A stretch of DNA of 64,000 nt, from assembly GCF_020497125.1 (NCBI RefSeq), contig NC_059094.1:5621733-5685732 (forward strand), read 5' to 3'. Position 1 is the first letter of the stretch. The number at the start of each line of letters is the position of its first letter. The DNA is from Mauremys mutica (Eukaryota; Chordata; Testudines; Geoemydidae). Below are positions 43,877 through 54,879 of the stretch, one piece after another. The notes below the pieces were generated by a model. That model was not told the origin of the DNA and did no database searches. It saw only the letters and a program-made list of their open reading frames with translations. The translations under genes and the position numbers were made by a program.

Positions 43877-44335
43877 TTTTATCCTTACTGAACAGAAGAG
43901 AAGCTGCCAATGAAACCCCCAGATTAGACATTGGGAGGAGCTTTAGCATGAAATGTGCAGAGAAGACACTTAACTGGGAGCAAGACATCTTTATTAGAGT
44001 AAATAAATAAATAGGAATGTAAAGACACAAGACTTATGGAAAGTTAATGAAATCTGGGCAGGATCTCACGAGCGCTTCTGCAGCCGAGCTGAGTGAAGCC
44101 CGACTATTTGGGTTCTCAGCTTTGTGCCAATTTTTTTCTCGGTTTCTCTTCATACGGGATTATTCCCCTTGATTTTCACCCTTGATTTCAGGTTCAAACA
44201 AACCCCAGACCTCACAGCAAAACTCAGCTGAAACCACAAGTTATTTACTCTTATTCACCTGACACTGAAAAAGAAGTGCAAACAAATACAAGAAAACAAA
44301 GTGCCTGGCTTTAGGAGCTTATAGTCCAAAGATAT
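43877..44335. other. Unassigned stretch
   Basis: A short (AAAT)n run ('taaataaataaatagg') lies near 44,000. Nothing else is recognised. Confidence 0.4.
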
Positions 44336-44445
44336 GATCCTGCAAACACTTAAGAAGGTGCTTATCTTTATGCACAAGTAATTCCATTGAGTTCAATGGA
44401 ACTAGTTGTGTGTGTAAGGTTAAGTGTGCAGAGGACTGGAAAATT
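44336..44445. mobile_element. Short palindromic MITE, partial
   Basis: 'Gatcctgcaaacacttaaga' opens the unit. 'Ccattgagttcaatgg' is a perfect central palindrome. The right arm ('ggttaagtgtgcag') is an imperfect inverse of the left arm. Confidence 0.6.
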
Positions 44446-44464
44446 CACTAGGAAACAACGTCCC

Positions 44465-44666
44465 TTAACTAACACATAGTAACTAACGTGAGGTAAAATC
44501 CTAGTGAAGATGAGGCAGAATGTTGTTTTCACCCATTTTAGCATGTCAGGGTAAACAGTAGGGGGAAGCCCAGGGTTTACACAGACCTGCTAACAGGTGT
44601 TAAAACCTCAGCCTGCCTGATCTTCACTAGGATTTTACCTCACGTTAGTTACTATGTGTTAGCTAA
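44465..44666. mobile_element. MITE with long near-perfect inverted repeats, 202 bp
   Basis: The left arm starting 'ttaactaacacatagtaact' and the right arm ending 'agttactatgtgttagctaa' are inverted copies over about 50 bp, with one mismatch in the first 26. The arms enclose an approximately 100-bp spacer. No duplicated flank is obvious. Confidence 0.88.
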
Positions 44667-44683
44667 CACAAGAAGATTCTATA

Positions 44684-45402
44684 GTGCCAACCCTAGATGC
44701 TCAAAAATCATGAGTCAAAGCCCAAAAAATCATTAAATTGGCCCCAAAATCATGCAAATGAAAAAAAAGAGGAAAATTATAAGTCTGTATCTGTTTTTTA
44801 ACTGTTGAACTCCCGCTCCCCCGTGAGTGTGGGACAGGACTGGCAGCTCTCCCAAATGTACACACTAGGCCCTCTCTGCAGGAGTTCTCTGGCTCCAAAA
44901 TTCTAATTAATTTATTACCTCCACAATGGCCTGGCCTCCAGCCCAGCAACTAATGATGCACCTCCCTAGACCCCCATCTGTTCTGCTCCCCCGCCCCCAG
45001 CTCTGCTCCTCCTGCAGCTCCAGGGGCTCTCTGACACCAGCCCCTCCCTGGCCTGTGGGGGGCTGCAGCAGAGTCCCCTCTTCCCCTTCCAGGCTGCGTA
45101 GTGCAGTGATGGGTAGAGGCAAGGAAGGGAGCAGAGATGCCCTGAGCTGCTGGGCTCTTTCTGCTCCTTCCTCCCCCCAAAAATCTCTCTTGGCTCCAGG
45201 GGGTGGGGCAGCCTCTGCCTGCCTCCTCCGGCAGCCTGGATTGGCAGGTGGGGAAGGGCGGACAGTCAGAGCGGGGTTTTCCCCCAGGCAGGGCTGAAAT
45301 TCCCAAGAGGGCTGGGGCATCTCCTGTGCAGGCAGGACTGGCTCCCGCAGGGGCCAAACCCTTTGCTGGTGTGGAACTCGCTAGAGCTGCCAACGCTGCT
45401 CT
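44684..45402. mobile_element. Possible DNA element related to 15,437-15,710
   Basis: The left edge 'agtgccaaccctagatgctc' with 'aaaaatcatgagtc' matches the inverted right side of 15,437-15,710. A possible right edge is 'gagctgccaacgctg'. The interior is C-rich with long composition-driven ORFs on both strands (up to 147 aa). Confidence 0.35.
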
Positions 45403-47599
45403 TGTTCTGAGGGAAGACAGGCCCGAAGGGTGAAAGCAATGGTGCCTAGACCTTATGCAGGTCCTCTACAAAGGGGTGAATTTCATCCTAAAAGTTTTCA
45501 ATTAGCAATAATCGTGCCTCGGATTAACCTCATTGGCTACGATACTGCCACTGCCTCCTTGCTCCACGTTTCAAACTGCACCAGCTCTCCCATACGTGCC
45601 TGAGCTCCAGCTGGAATCGGTTCGTGTGTGGCACATGGAGCTTGCAAAATCCCTGTCACTTGCTCCTGCTTTAGCTTGGTCCTGGCTCCTCCTACCTATT
45701 CCCTTGCTATTCTTATCTGCTGCACACGTTTCTCCCATTGAAAGTTAGGGGTAGGGTTAATTTTGAAGCAGGGTTTCCTGCTGCCATGTGTGGGAGCTGC
45801 TTCCCTCTCATTGCTATTTTAATATTTGAATTGGAAGTCAAGAGCGACACATGCATGAAGCTATTTGCAAAGAACTGGGGAAGAGGGGTGTGATCCAGCC
45901 ATGGAAGGGTTCCTTTGGAACGACAGCATTTCCCACTCCGCCGTGCCTACGAGGGCAGCTTTGCAGTTCAGGGGTTGGCTGTGTTAGCACTAGTACCACA
46001 CACCATTTCTTGGATGAAACTTTCTTTCACCAAAATCTGCATATTCAGGTCAAATGAAACATCGTGGGAATTGTTCTGAAAAAAGAATTGAAGTGTTTCA
46101 ATTTTTCAACTCGAAACCCCTTTTTGTTTAGAATTTTACTAGAATTTTTTTAAGTAAAAAAACTCAAACAAAACATTGCATTTTGGGCTGAACAAAATGT
46201 GGGGGTTTTTTGTTCAACCCAAAATGAAATTTTTCGAAGCTTCCTAGTTCAGCCACTGACCACAAATATGGGTTACTCACACAGCTCTAGTCCTCCCTTG
46301 GTGACCTACCGAAGAGCTGAGGGGAGGGAGCCTGGTAGAAGACCCCACAGATCCCTCTCCCCTGCTTGCCATTCATTTCAGCTTTTGTTAAACGCCATTG
46401 TTATTTTTCATACCCTCCTCCACATCTCGCTATTGATGCAAGCACAAGGAACAGTCTCCTGCTGTGATAACTGCTGGGAACAGTGCAGCTAGCAATGAGC
46501 GCGATGTATGAAAAGTTCTAATGCTTCCTACCACCAGGTGTTCCAAACGCCCCCTGGCTCTGTACGGTGCAGACTTCCGAGGGGACTCCTCGCAGGAGTG
46601 AGCACTAGACCTGTAGTAAAAGTGTCGGAAGGATCAGGAGTTACGACCAGACATAACAGGATGAGGAAGGCAACAAATACTAGAGCCATGGGTAAGGTGA
46701 GTGTATACAAGAGCTTTAAGTACCTGCGGCTGCTTTACTCTTTAGTTCTCTTTCATTCAATTCTTCGCAGGACTCTGCTGGAAGCTGTGGAAGGACGCAT
46801 GGAATAGACAGAAAAGCGTCCTAGATGCATAGTGCAGCAGGTATTTTGGCCCAGGTATTGTGTTATATTGCCCTGATGAAAGACTTTGGGGCCATATTTT
46901 CTAATGATCCAAGTGAACTGCAATTTCATGCATGCACTCAGCCTGTCACACCCTGCATGGCACCTAGCATGGGTCTTTCTGCAGTTGTGTTATTTCTCAG
47001 CGCAATTCAGGTGGTTTGGTTTGAAAGTTTGACCTTAAAAGATAACAGACCATTCCAGTGATAAAGACTTTGTTTGTCATAGCTTGCACTCTCTGCCAAA
47101 GACAAATGCATGCTAGTGTGTTTGTGTGAGCATATGCATATTGTTTGTATGCTTGCGTGCCCAACTAACTTAGTTACATTCCGGTAAACAAACTCCAGCC
47201 TGAAGTAGAAATGAGGTTATCTTATCTACATTGTCAGTGTAATTATAGGCATGCAAACAATTCTGTCTGAATTGCTTCTTAAATCTTCTACAGCTGTCAG
47301 GACTATTTTCCCACACTAGCACAATTAACTCACCAGTCATTTATTAATTTCCTACTCAGAACTTTTCTAAAGTACAAACTCCCTGAGCAGCGAGTGCAAC
47401 TTTAATTCCTTAGCATTTCATTTTTGCTGTGCCTTGCAAAACCACATCTGCCACTCCTGATGCTGCCCACTGCCCCCAGCTGTGCCAGTCAGACTGCAGG
47501 CTTCCACTGCCCACTCAGTTCCTAGATAGCCAGTGAGAGATTGAAAAGAAACCAGAACGAGCTCAGCAGCATTTCCACTTCTCTCTGTGCATTGAAACC
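45403..47599. other. Unassigned 2.2-kb stretch
   Basis: Positions 46,080-46,250 are AT-rich, with inverted 'aaaatgtggg' and 'acccaaaatgaaattt' motifs as in foldback elements. Positions 47,100-47,400 lack repeat hallmarks and may be unique. No ORF carries a domain. Confidence 0.4.
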
Positions 47600-47611
47600 A
47601 TCTTACAGAAG

Positions 47612-47698
47612 TATCAGAGGGGTAGCCGTGTTAGTCTGGATCTGTAAAAGCAGCAAAGAATCCTGTGGCACCTTATAGACTAACAGGATTCTTTGCTG
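47612..47698 (-). mobile_element. Short Penelope-like 3'-end insertion with 12-bp TSD
   Basis: The duplication 'atcttacagaag' flanks it perfectly (47,600-47,611 and 47,699-47,710). The insert contains 'gtagccgtgttagtctggat' and 'tgtggcaccttatagactaa', the reverse of the tail seen at 9,683-9,715. An inverted repeat 'agcaaagaatcctgt ... acaggattctttgct' occupies 47,653-47,697. Confidence 0.88.
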
Positions 47699-47710
47699 AT
47701 CTTACAGAAG

Positions 47711-49169
47711 GACAATCAGGCTCACCACAGCTGGGGCTCTCTCTCCATCCCAGGGTGTTAGCCTGAGCCTGGTGGATGACCCCTCCAAAGACCCCGACCA
47801 CTCTGCAGTGTGCAGAAATTCCTGCTTTACTATCAGCCCTAATAATACCCTCCTGGATGGAGGGGAACCAATTAGTGCAAGATCTCAGTGGTTTCAATGG
47901 AGCAGAGGGGACTGAGTGTTCTCCCCACCAGCCCTCTGGCTGGGATACTGCATAGAGGTCAAGGCTGAATAGCTGGGGATCCACAGTTTCCTTCGCCAGA
48001 CCCCCATCAAGCCACCCCATCCCCAGCCCTGTCAGTGCAGCAGCGCCAGTAGCCCTGCAGACTTTGGCCATCAGCCATGGGAGGAGGGTACGCTGTGGAA
48101 CATGCAGAGGGAGTTCATGCTGCTTCCCCAAGGGAACAGAACCTTTATGAAGCTTTTCCTACAGACTGGCCACCCTTCTTAACATGGCTCTTCCCCACCA
48201 CTCCTTGCTGCAGGGACTTTTCCAGGGGTCTATACAAGACGGGCAACATCCTAACCCCCTTCCCATGCTGCATGCTCCTCTCCAGACGATTCTGTGCAGT
48301 GCTGAGGGGTTTACAGCTTGCAGACGGTGTTCAGAACGGGCGAGGCCATATAGCTGCTCATAAACCAACCTACTCTGTCCTAGCATCACCGTATTTACCC
48401 TGACTCCGCTGTCCTCCTCTGGAAAGCCCTTCCGGTCTGATGCAATGGACTCCAGGGAATGGCTGGTCCCTAGTTATAATTCTTGTCATTGGGTAGGGTA
48501 CACAAGAGTTGGATGCAAATTCCCTTGTCAAAGCCCAGATAAGATATCAGAATTTCCTGTTCAAATAATAAGTACCCTTTGGACACTGAAACAGCTCCAC
48601 CTTCCCTCTGCTGTTTATGCACCTTCAGATACACTTTGCCACCTTGGGCATCCTTGCCGTCCATTTTCCCAACACTTTGTCCATGCGAAGACGACCCTCT
48701 TTTTCATGGTAGAGTCTCCTCAGGAGCTCGGCCCTGGGAGCTAACAAAGCAGCAGGCCCCATCCCCCAGCCCTCTGAACTGTAGCTTTCTTTTCTACAGC
48801 TGCCGGGAGTGTCTATCAGGGTGATTCTTCAGCTGTCCCCGTACACAGCTCTCCTGGAGCTCAGCGCTCTCTTAGCAGCACAGAGAAAGCCAGAACTGGG
48901 ACAAAGAACTTAGCTTACGGTGCTCCCTGCAAAGAGTTTTCACAGCTCTGGAAAATTCCTGTTTTTTTAAGGTCTGACCTAAATGAAATGTATCCAAACC
49001 ACAATGTGCAGGCACGGCATGTACACACCAATGTCAATGCCAGGGACCAAAGCTTGGTCAGCTATTGTTAGTGCTGGGTTTTCACACATTTATACACTAG
49101 TCTTAAAATGCTAGAAGGCACTACCTTAAACAGTTGTGAATCAGGTGTCTATCAAATTTTTCTTGCAGT
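47711..49169. other. Unassigned 1.5-kb stretch
   Basis: No recognised repeat. A 152-residue minus-strand ORF and a 108-residue plus-strand ORF have no domains. Confidence 0.4.
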
Positions 49170-49174
49170 CTGTG

Positions 49175-51270
49175 GCCTGGTCTACACTATGCATTTATAC
49201 CGAATTTAGCAGCGTTAAACCGACTGAACCCTGCACCCGTCCACACAACGAAGCCCTTTATATCGATATAAAGGGCTCTTAATACCGGTATCTGTAATCC
49301 TCCCCGACGAGGGGAGTAGCACTGAAATCTGTATTGCCATGTTGGATTAGGGTTAGTGTGGCCGCAATTCGACAGTATTGGCCTCCGGGAGCTATCCCAC
49401 AGTGCACCATTGTGACCGCTCTGGACAGCCATCTGAACTCGGATGCACTGGCCAGGTAGACAGGAAAAGCCCCACAAACTTTTGAATTTCATTTCTTGTT
49501 TGCCCAGCGTGGAGCGCTGATCAGCACGGGTGACCATGCAGTCCCAGAATCCAAAAAGAGCTCCAGCATGGACCGTATGGGAGATACTGGATCTGATCGC
49601 TGTATGGGGAGACAACTCTGTTCTATCAGAGCTCCTGTCTATCAGAGCTTCTATCAGAAGATGAAATGTCAAAGCATTTGAAAAAATCTCCAAGGCTATG
49701 ATAGACAGAGGCCACAGCAGGGACTCAACACAGTGCTGTGTGACAAGCGTAACGAAAGCCAAAGAATCAAATGGACGCTCATGGAGGGAGGGAGGGGGGA
49801 CTGAGGACTCGAGCTATCCCACAGTTCCCGCAGTCTCCGAAAAGCATTTGCATTCTTGGCTGAGCTCCCAATGCCTGAAGGGTCAAAAACATTGTCGCGG
49901 GTGGTTAAGGGTATATGTCGTCAATTCCCCCCCCCCCCTGAAAGAAAAAGGAAAAAAATCATTTCTCGCCTTTTTTCAATGTCACCGTATGTCTACTGGA
50001 TGCTGCTGGTAGACAGGGTGCTGCAGCGCTAAACAGCAGCATCCCCTTCTCTCCCCTCCCTGATAGCAGATGGTGCAATAGGACTGATAACTGTCGTCAT
50101 CATCCCATGAGTGCTCCTGGCTGGCCTCGCTGAGGTCGGCTGAGGGCGCCTGGGCAAAAATGGGAATGACTCCTGGTCATTCCCTTCTTTAAGCTTTGTC
50201 TCCTGGAGATTCAACCCCGCCTGGAATATCATAGCAGCTGGAGGCTGCGCTCCTCTTCCCCCACCCCACCTTTAATGTCTAATGAAGATTCAGTCCTGCC
50301 TGGACTATCATAGCAGCTGGAGGCTGCCTCCCCCTCATTTTATCTCACTAAAAAGTCAGTGTTTCTTATTCCTGCATTCTTTATTACTTCATCACACAAA
50401 TGGGGGGATAACTGCCACAGTAGCCCAGGAGGGGTGGGGGAAGGAGGGAAGCAACGGGTGGGGTTGTTGCAGGGGCACCCCCTAGAATGGCATGCAGCTC
50501 ATCATTTCTGTGGGATGTCTGGGGCTCTGACCCGGAGCGGCTGTGCTCTCTGGTTCTCTAGTAGGCTTGCCCCATATTCTAGGCAGGACTGATTCTACTT
50601 TAAGACAAAATGTAAAGAAGGGAAAGACCGGGAGTCATTCCCATTTTTGTCCATGCGCCCCCGGCCGACCTCAGCGAGGCCAGCCAGGAGCACCCATGAC
50701 AGCAGCAGACGGTACAATAGAACTGGTAACCGTCATTACCAATTTCCAAAGCAGCAGACAGTGCAATAGGGCTAGTAACTGTCTCTGCTACCTTGCAAAG
50801 GCAAGTGAATGCTGCTGTGTAGCACTGCAGTATCGCGTCTGTCAGCAGCATCCAGTACACATACAGTGACAGTGACAAAAGGCTAAATGGGCTCCATGGT
50901 TGCCATGCTATGGCGTCTGCCTGGGCAATCCAGGGAAAAGGGTGCAAAATGATTGTCTGCCTTTGCTTTCACGGAGGGAGGATTGACTGACAACATTTAC
51001 CCAGAATCACCCGCGACACTTTTTGCCCCATCATACATTGGGATCTCAACCCAGAATTCCAAGGGGCGGGGGAGACTGAGGGAACTATGGGATAGCTTTT
51101 GGATAGCTACCCACAGTGCAACGCTCCGGAAATCGACGCTAGCCTCGGTACATGGACGCACACTGCCAAATTAATGTGCTTAGTGTGGCCGCGTGCACTC
51201 GACTTTATACAATCTGTTTCCAAAGACCGGTTTCTGTAAAATCAGAATAATCCCGTAGTGTAGACATACC
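49175..51270 (+). mobile_element. 2.1-kb DNA element carrying a Myb/SANT-like ORF remnant
   Basis: The ends 'gcctggtctacactatg' and (inverted) 'ggtatgtctacactacg' are terminal inverted repeats. CTGTG flanks both sides (49,170-49,174 and 51,271-51,275). A long internal inverted repeat has arms 50,106-50,229 and 50,574-50,698. Within the gap between arms, 'atcatagcagctggaggctg' occurs near 50,228 and again near 50,308. No transposase domain is present, so transposition would be in trans. The superfamily (Harbinger- or hAT-like) is not settled by the sequence. Confidence 0.8.
49536..49790 (+). pseudogene. Myb/SANT-like DNA-binding ORF remnant
   Basis: From ATG 49,536 the frame reads MQSQNPKRAPAWTVWEILDL and then IAVWGDNSVLSEL. 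After TGA at 49,662-49,664 it continues in the same frame as VKAFEKISKAMIDRGHSRD and STQC. The pattern W-x2-x-E-x3-LI-x-W ... F-x2-I-x4-M-x2-RG-x-(T/S)R-x4-QC is the trihelix Myb/SANT-like domain (about 85 residues) found in MSANTD proteins and in Harbinger partner proteins. The single TGA could be a decayed Arg codon. After 49,790 the frame loses similarity. It sits 360 bp inside the element, so it travelled with it. Confidence 0.72.
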
Positions 51271-51275
51271 CTGTG

Positions 51276-52298
51276 TTCCATGTTCTTCTGTGAGGAAAGG
51301 GGAAGGAAGAGTGCAGCAATGCATGTGTGAACAAAGGAATATGTAGGAACCCAAGACTTTTGAGAGCCAAAGGAAGCCAGGGGACAGCATCGCAGCATGA
51401 TTTGCTCCCTTCCTTCTGAGCAGGGTTCCACACGCAACACGCTGCTCATTTAGTTGGGTGCCTAAACAGGAGCTGAAATAGCCCTAGAGGTCACATGGCC
51501 TGTCTTTGCTCGGCCTGAGTCCTGGCCCTTGTACCTTCTTGTACAATCCGTGCTGCAGGGTAACCAGGCTTGGCAGAATTCAGTTGTTATTGATTTATAA
51601 CGGTGACGGGTAATATCGATGTTCATTTTTCAACATTTTTTCAATCTTTTACATTTTCACAGGTGTGTAAAATAATGTGCAGGGAAGGCAACAATTATTT
51701 AATGACAGTCGAGGCTGGGATTCAAAACGTTAAAGCTTCATATCTGTTAAAATACAAGTTGTCAACATCACATGTCAAAATAGACATAATAAATGGCCTT
51801 ATATCAAACTCTAATTCTCAAACAGCATTTGCCTTAATTGCCTATCAGTAAATTTCAATTATTGTCAATCAACTAAATATTTCTTCATCGGTTTGTGTGT
51901 CTACAGTGAAATAGACATTTACTGGTACAAATCTAATCCTCCCACGCCTATCTATAAGGAAATATTGCTGAGCCCTTCTGTGAACTTTCCATAAAGCAGA
52001 TGAATATCATGCCAAAATATACAGTGATACAATGCGTGGTTTTGTTTTTTGTTGGGTTTTTTTGGGGGGGGGGCACATTTTTCACAATGATTATTCTAAC
52101 TCTATCTTCCCTGTAGAGGGCTATTTTGAGGACAACACAAAGGATGTTTATATCTTTCTTGGTATAAAGACATAAAGGCTGCCCTTTCCATCCAGAGTCT
52201 CTTACTAGCAGTCACTGTTCCTAGATTCCCAGAGGATATTTCCCACCTGAATATATTATTTATATTAGCATAGTATGCAGGAGCCCTAGTCATGGACC
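51276..52298. other. Repeat-poor, AT-rich stretch
   Basis: Positions 51,590-51,960 are AT-rich and without repeat hallmarks. A G homopolymer lies at about 52,062-52,072. No gene is supported. Confidence 0.4.
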
Positions 52299-52375
52299 AG
52301 AACCCCAGTGTGATGGATGCTGCACAAACACAGAAAACAAAGTCCCTGCGCAGAACAGCTCACACTCGAAATAGA
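52299..52375 (-). mobile_element. 3' part of a MIR-like SINE, minus strand
   Basis: 'Atgctgcacaaacacagaaa', 'aagtccctgcgcagaacagc' and 'tcacactcgaaatagacaag' are the reverse of the MIR long 3' end. Confidence 0.55.
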
Positions 52376-52380
52376 CAAGA

Positions 52381-52424
52381 CAGATGGGATGGGGATGGGG
52401 ATGGGGATGGGGGGTGGGGGTGGA
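52381..52424 (+). repeat. (GGGGAT)n short tandem repeat
   Basis: 'Gatggggatggggatgggg' units repeat about four times, degenerating into a G-rich run. Confidence 0.9.
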
Positions 52425-52512
52425 ACGCACAAGCAGAGTCAGCAATGGGATGGCAGTAAGCGGCATGGTAGTGCCACAGTTGTTCCCCAAACGGGCTAAC
52501 AATATTACATGA

Positions 52513-52536
52513 GCGAGAGAGAGAGAGAGAGAGCGC
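52513..52536 (+). repeat. (GA)n microsatellite
   Basis: An uninterrupted GA run of about 11 units follows 'atgagc' and precedes 'gcgcgc'. Confidence 0.9.
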
Positions 52537-52547
52537 GCACATATGCA

Positions 52548-52775
52548 AGGGGTTAGAAGCCAGGAGTCCTGGGTTCTGGTTCTGCTTCTGTCACTAATTC
52601 ATTGTGTGTTCTGGAGAAAGGCACTTACGCACTCTGATCCTCAGGTTACTCACTTGTAAAATGGGTATCGTGGCTCCCACAGAGAGGCGTTTGTTACCCA
52701 TTGTCTATAGAGTGGGTTAAGATCACTAGATGAAAGGTGCAATGGAACTGAAATGTATTGTTACTTCTTACCCTA
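52548..52775 (+). mobile_element. MIR-like SINE
   Basis: 'Caggagtcctgggttctggt', 'cactctgatcctcaggttac' and 'cacttgtaaaatgggtatcg', then 'tcactagatgaaaggtgcaa': the full MIR order is present. Confidence 0.85.
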
Positions 52776-52904
52776 CTGGACAATATAACCATGCTCTAAG
52801 GAAACCCAAGAACTGATCACATTAGAGGTTTCGAGTAACAGAAAAGACCTTCAGACAAGCAATGTGAACTGACCTGAGGTAACAGGGAGCTCTCACACAA
52901 AGAT

Positions 52905-53745
52905 TGGTGGACAAGGGCAGATCAGTTCTACAGAATGATCTGGATCGCTGGGTAAGGTGGGCTCACTTGAATAACATGCATTGTAATACAGCCAAATGCA
53001 AGGTCATACAGCAAAGAACAAAGTACGCGGGTCATACTTACAAGATGGGAGACTGTATTAGGGTGACCAGACAGCAAATGTGAAAAATCGGGACAATGGG
53101 TGGGGGGTTATAGGAACCTATGTAAGAAAAAGATCCAAAAATCGGGACTGTCCCTATAAAATCAGGACAGCTGGTCACCCTAGCCTGTATCCAGGAAAGC
53201 AGGGACTCTGAAAAGGACTTGGAGGTCACAGAAGATATCCAATTGATCATGAACTCTTAGCGCGATACTGTGGCTAGGTGAGTAAACATGAGACTTGGAT
53301 GTATTAGCAGGGAAAGCTCAAGTAAGCGTACAAAGTTGGTAGCACCTCTGAATATGGCAACCATTACTTGATACTGTGTCCAGTTCTGGTGTCCCCACCT
53401 CCAAAAGGATGTTGAAAACTTGAGAAGTGTTCAGAGAAGAGATACAAGAATGAGGAGGACTGGAAAGTTCAAACTACTTTTAGCTTATCAAAAAGAAAGT
53501 TATGAGATGACTTGATCAAGGTCCACCCTTACATGGGGGGAAGATTTCTGACTGTAGGAGGACACATTAATCTAGTAGAAGACAATAGCATAATGAAATC
53601 CAGTGACTGGAAAATGAATCTAGACAAATTCAAATTAGAAATAAGGGACAAATATTCAACAGAGGTTCGTTCTAAAAGAACAGCTCTAGCTCAGACAGAA
53701 GTTATGGGCTTGACGTGGAATTATTTTAATAACAGTACAGAATAG
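52905..53745 (+). mobile_element. Old CR1, reverse transcriptase C-terminal part, split by a MITE
   Basis: It runs from 'tctggatcgctgggtaaggt' through 'tactgtgtccagttctggtg' to 'aaaagaaagttatgagatga'. The frames are shattered. It belongs to the older CR1 type, like 20,773-23,935. The MITE at 53,059-53,182 has a near-perfect TSD. Confidence 0.75.
53059..53182. mobile_element. hAT-type MITE, TAGGGTGACC family, copy 2
   Basis: Ends TAGGGTGACCAG...CTGGTCACCCTA are flanked by 'gactgtat' (53,051-53,058) and 'gcctgtat' (53,183-53,190), 7 of 8 identical. It is 124 bp and very similar to 20,891-21,013. Confidence 0.93.
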
Positions 53746-53836
53746 GGACTGTATTTTTTGCCTCTATGACTGTGTCTCTGAAATACCTTTCCTCCTCCCC
53801 GGCCAGTGCACAGAGCCTGGAGACCTCCCTCGCTGC

Positions 53837-54064
53837 CAGGGCCGGCTCCAGGCATCAGCGCAGCAAGCTGGTGCTTGGGGCAGCCCATGGAAGGGGGCAG
53901 CATGTCCGTCTCTTCGTCGGAAATTTGGCAGCGGGCCCCTCAGTCCCTCTCGGAGGGAAGGACCTGCTGCCGAATTGCCGCCGAAGAATGAAGTGGCGGC
54001 AGTCGCGGCTTCACACACACACACCCCGCAGCTTGGGGCAGCAAAAACCCTGGAGCCGGCCCTG
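53837..54064. mobile_element. hAT-type MITE, CAGGGCCGGCTC family, copy 2
   Basis: Inverted ends CAGGGCCGGCTCCAG...GGAGCCGGCCCTG are flanked by 'ctcgctgc' (53,829-53,836) and 'ctctctgc' (54,065-54,072), 7 of 8 identical. It is 228 bp. The interior shares 'gccgaattgccgccg' with copy 1. Confidence 0.93.
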
Positions 54065-54072
54065 CTCTCTGC

Positions 54073-54714
54073 TAAGTTTCTTGGCACTTTTAAAAATCCT
54101 TAATGGGCTTTTAACCTCTGTGTGAGGGACCTCAATAATTTCCAATGTCTAATTATTAGTCTGTAATGATGGTGTTTATTGTAATGCCACACATAGTGTG
54201 GGAAAACAGGTGAGAGCATGGTATCCAGGAGCACATAATGGATGTGTTACAGCTGTGAAATCTGACTGTTTATACCTCAAGTGTCGCTTTCCTTATCAGA
54301 TAAGGAGAAGTTTAGTTTACGTGCTGGTATGTCAGCACAAGTGCAGTCAGTAGTTAAGCTGATTGTGCTACACTGTCCCTCTAGCACAAAAAAACCTTAT
54401 GAATAGACATCTTCACATTTTCTGTATGTCCCTTTATGGTTTCTCTCTGTCACAGGTATTGAAGGTGTATGGGGCTGGTGCAAAGCCCTTGAAGCCAACA
54501 GAAAGACTAGCCATGACAAAAGAGGGCTTTGGATCCGGCCCTTCGTGAGAAGCAGCTCAGTGTCACGATCATCCTAGAGGGGACACATGGCTTACCGTCT
54601 GTCCCAATGCTGCATACAGAGCTGATAGCGACATCATCTCTAGCGGTAATAACGGCTAGTATCAGGTGCAGATACACAGATGGAAATGCGATGCTGGATT
54701 ATTCTACACGGTGA
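54073..54714. other. Unassigned stretch
   Basis: No recognised gene or repeat. Confidence 0.4.
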
Positions 54715-54860
54715 CGTATAACTGAACACTGGCAAAAAGCTTCCTACCAAGTGATATCTAATAGAATGTGGATTAGCCTCCCAAGGGACATGGGGAAGAG
54801 CCATCATTTGAGGACTTTTATACCGGACTGGAAAAGGGGCTGAAGAATAGATTACTCTGT
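54715..54860 (+). mobile_element. Old CR1 C-terminal fragment
   Basis: 'Aatagaatgtggattagcct' and 'cccaagggacatggggaaga' correspond to the CR1 'R-x-W-(N/I)-S-L-P' block, followed by a decayed 'ttttataccggactggaaaa'. Confidence 0.5.
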
Positions 54861-54879
54861 ATATTACATAGAGTTCAGG

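Noticed and set aside
44926..45393. Overlapping C-rich ORFs on both strands (up to 147 codons)
   Set aside because: Produced by low-stop GC-rich sequence within a probable DNA element.
46508..46807. ORF with splice-like signals ('attcttcgcag' before 'gactctgc')
   Set aside because: A single acceptor-like site with no matching donor or domain. Chance occurrence is likely.
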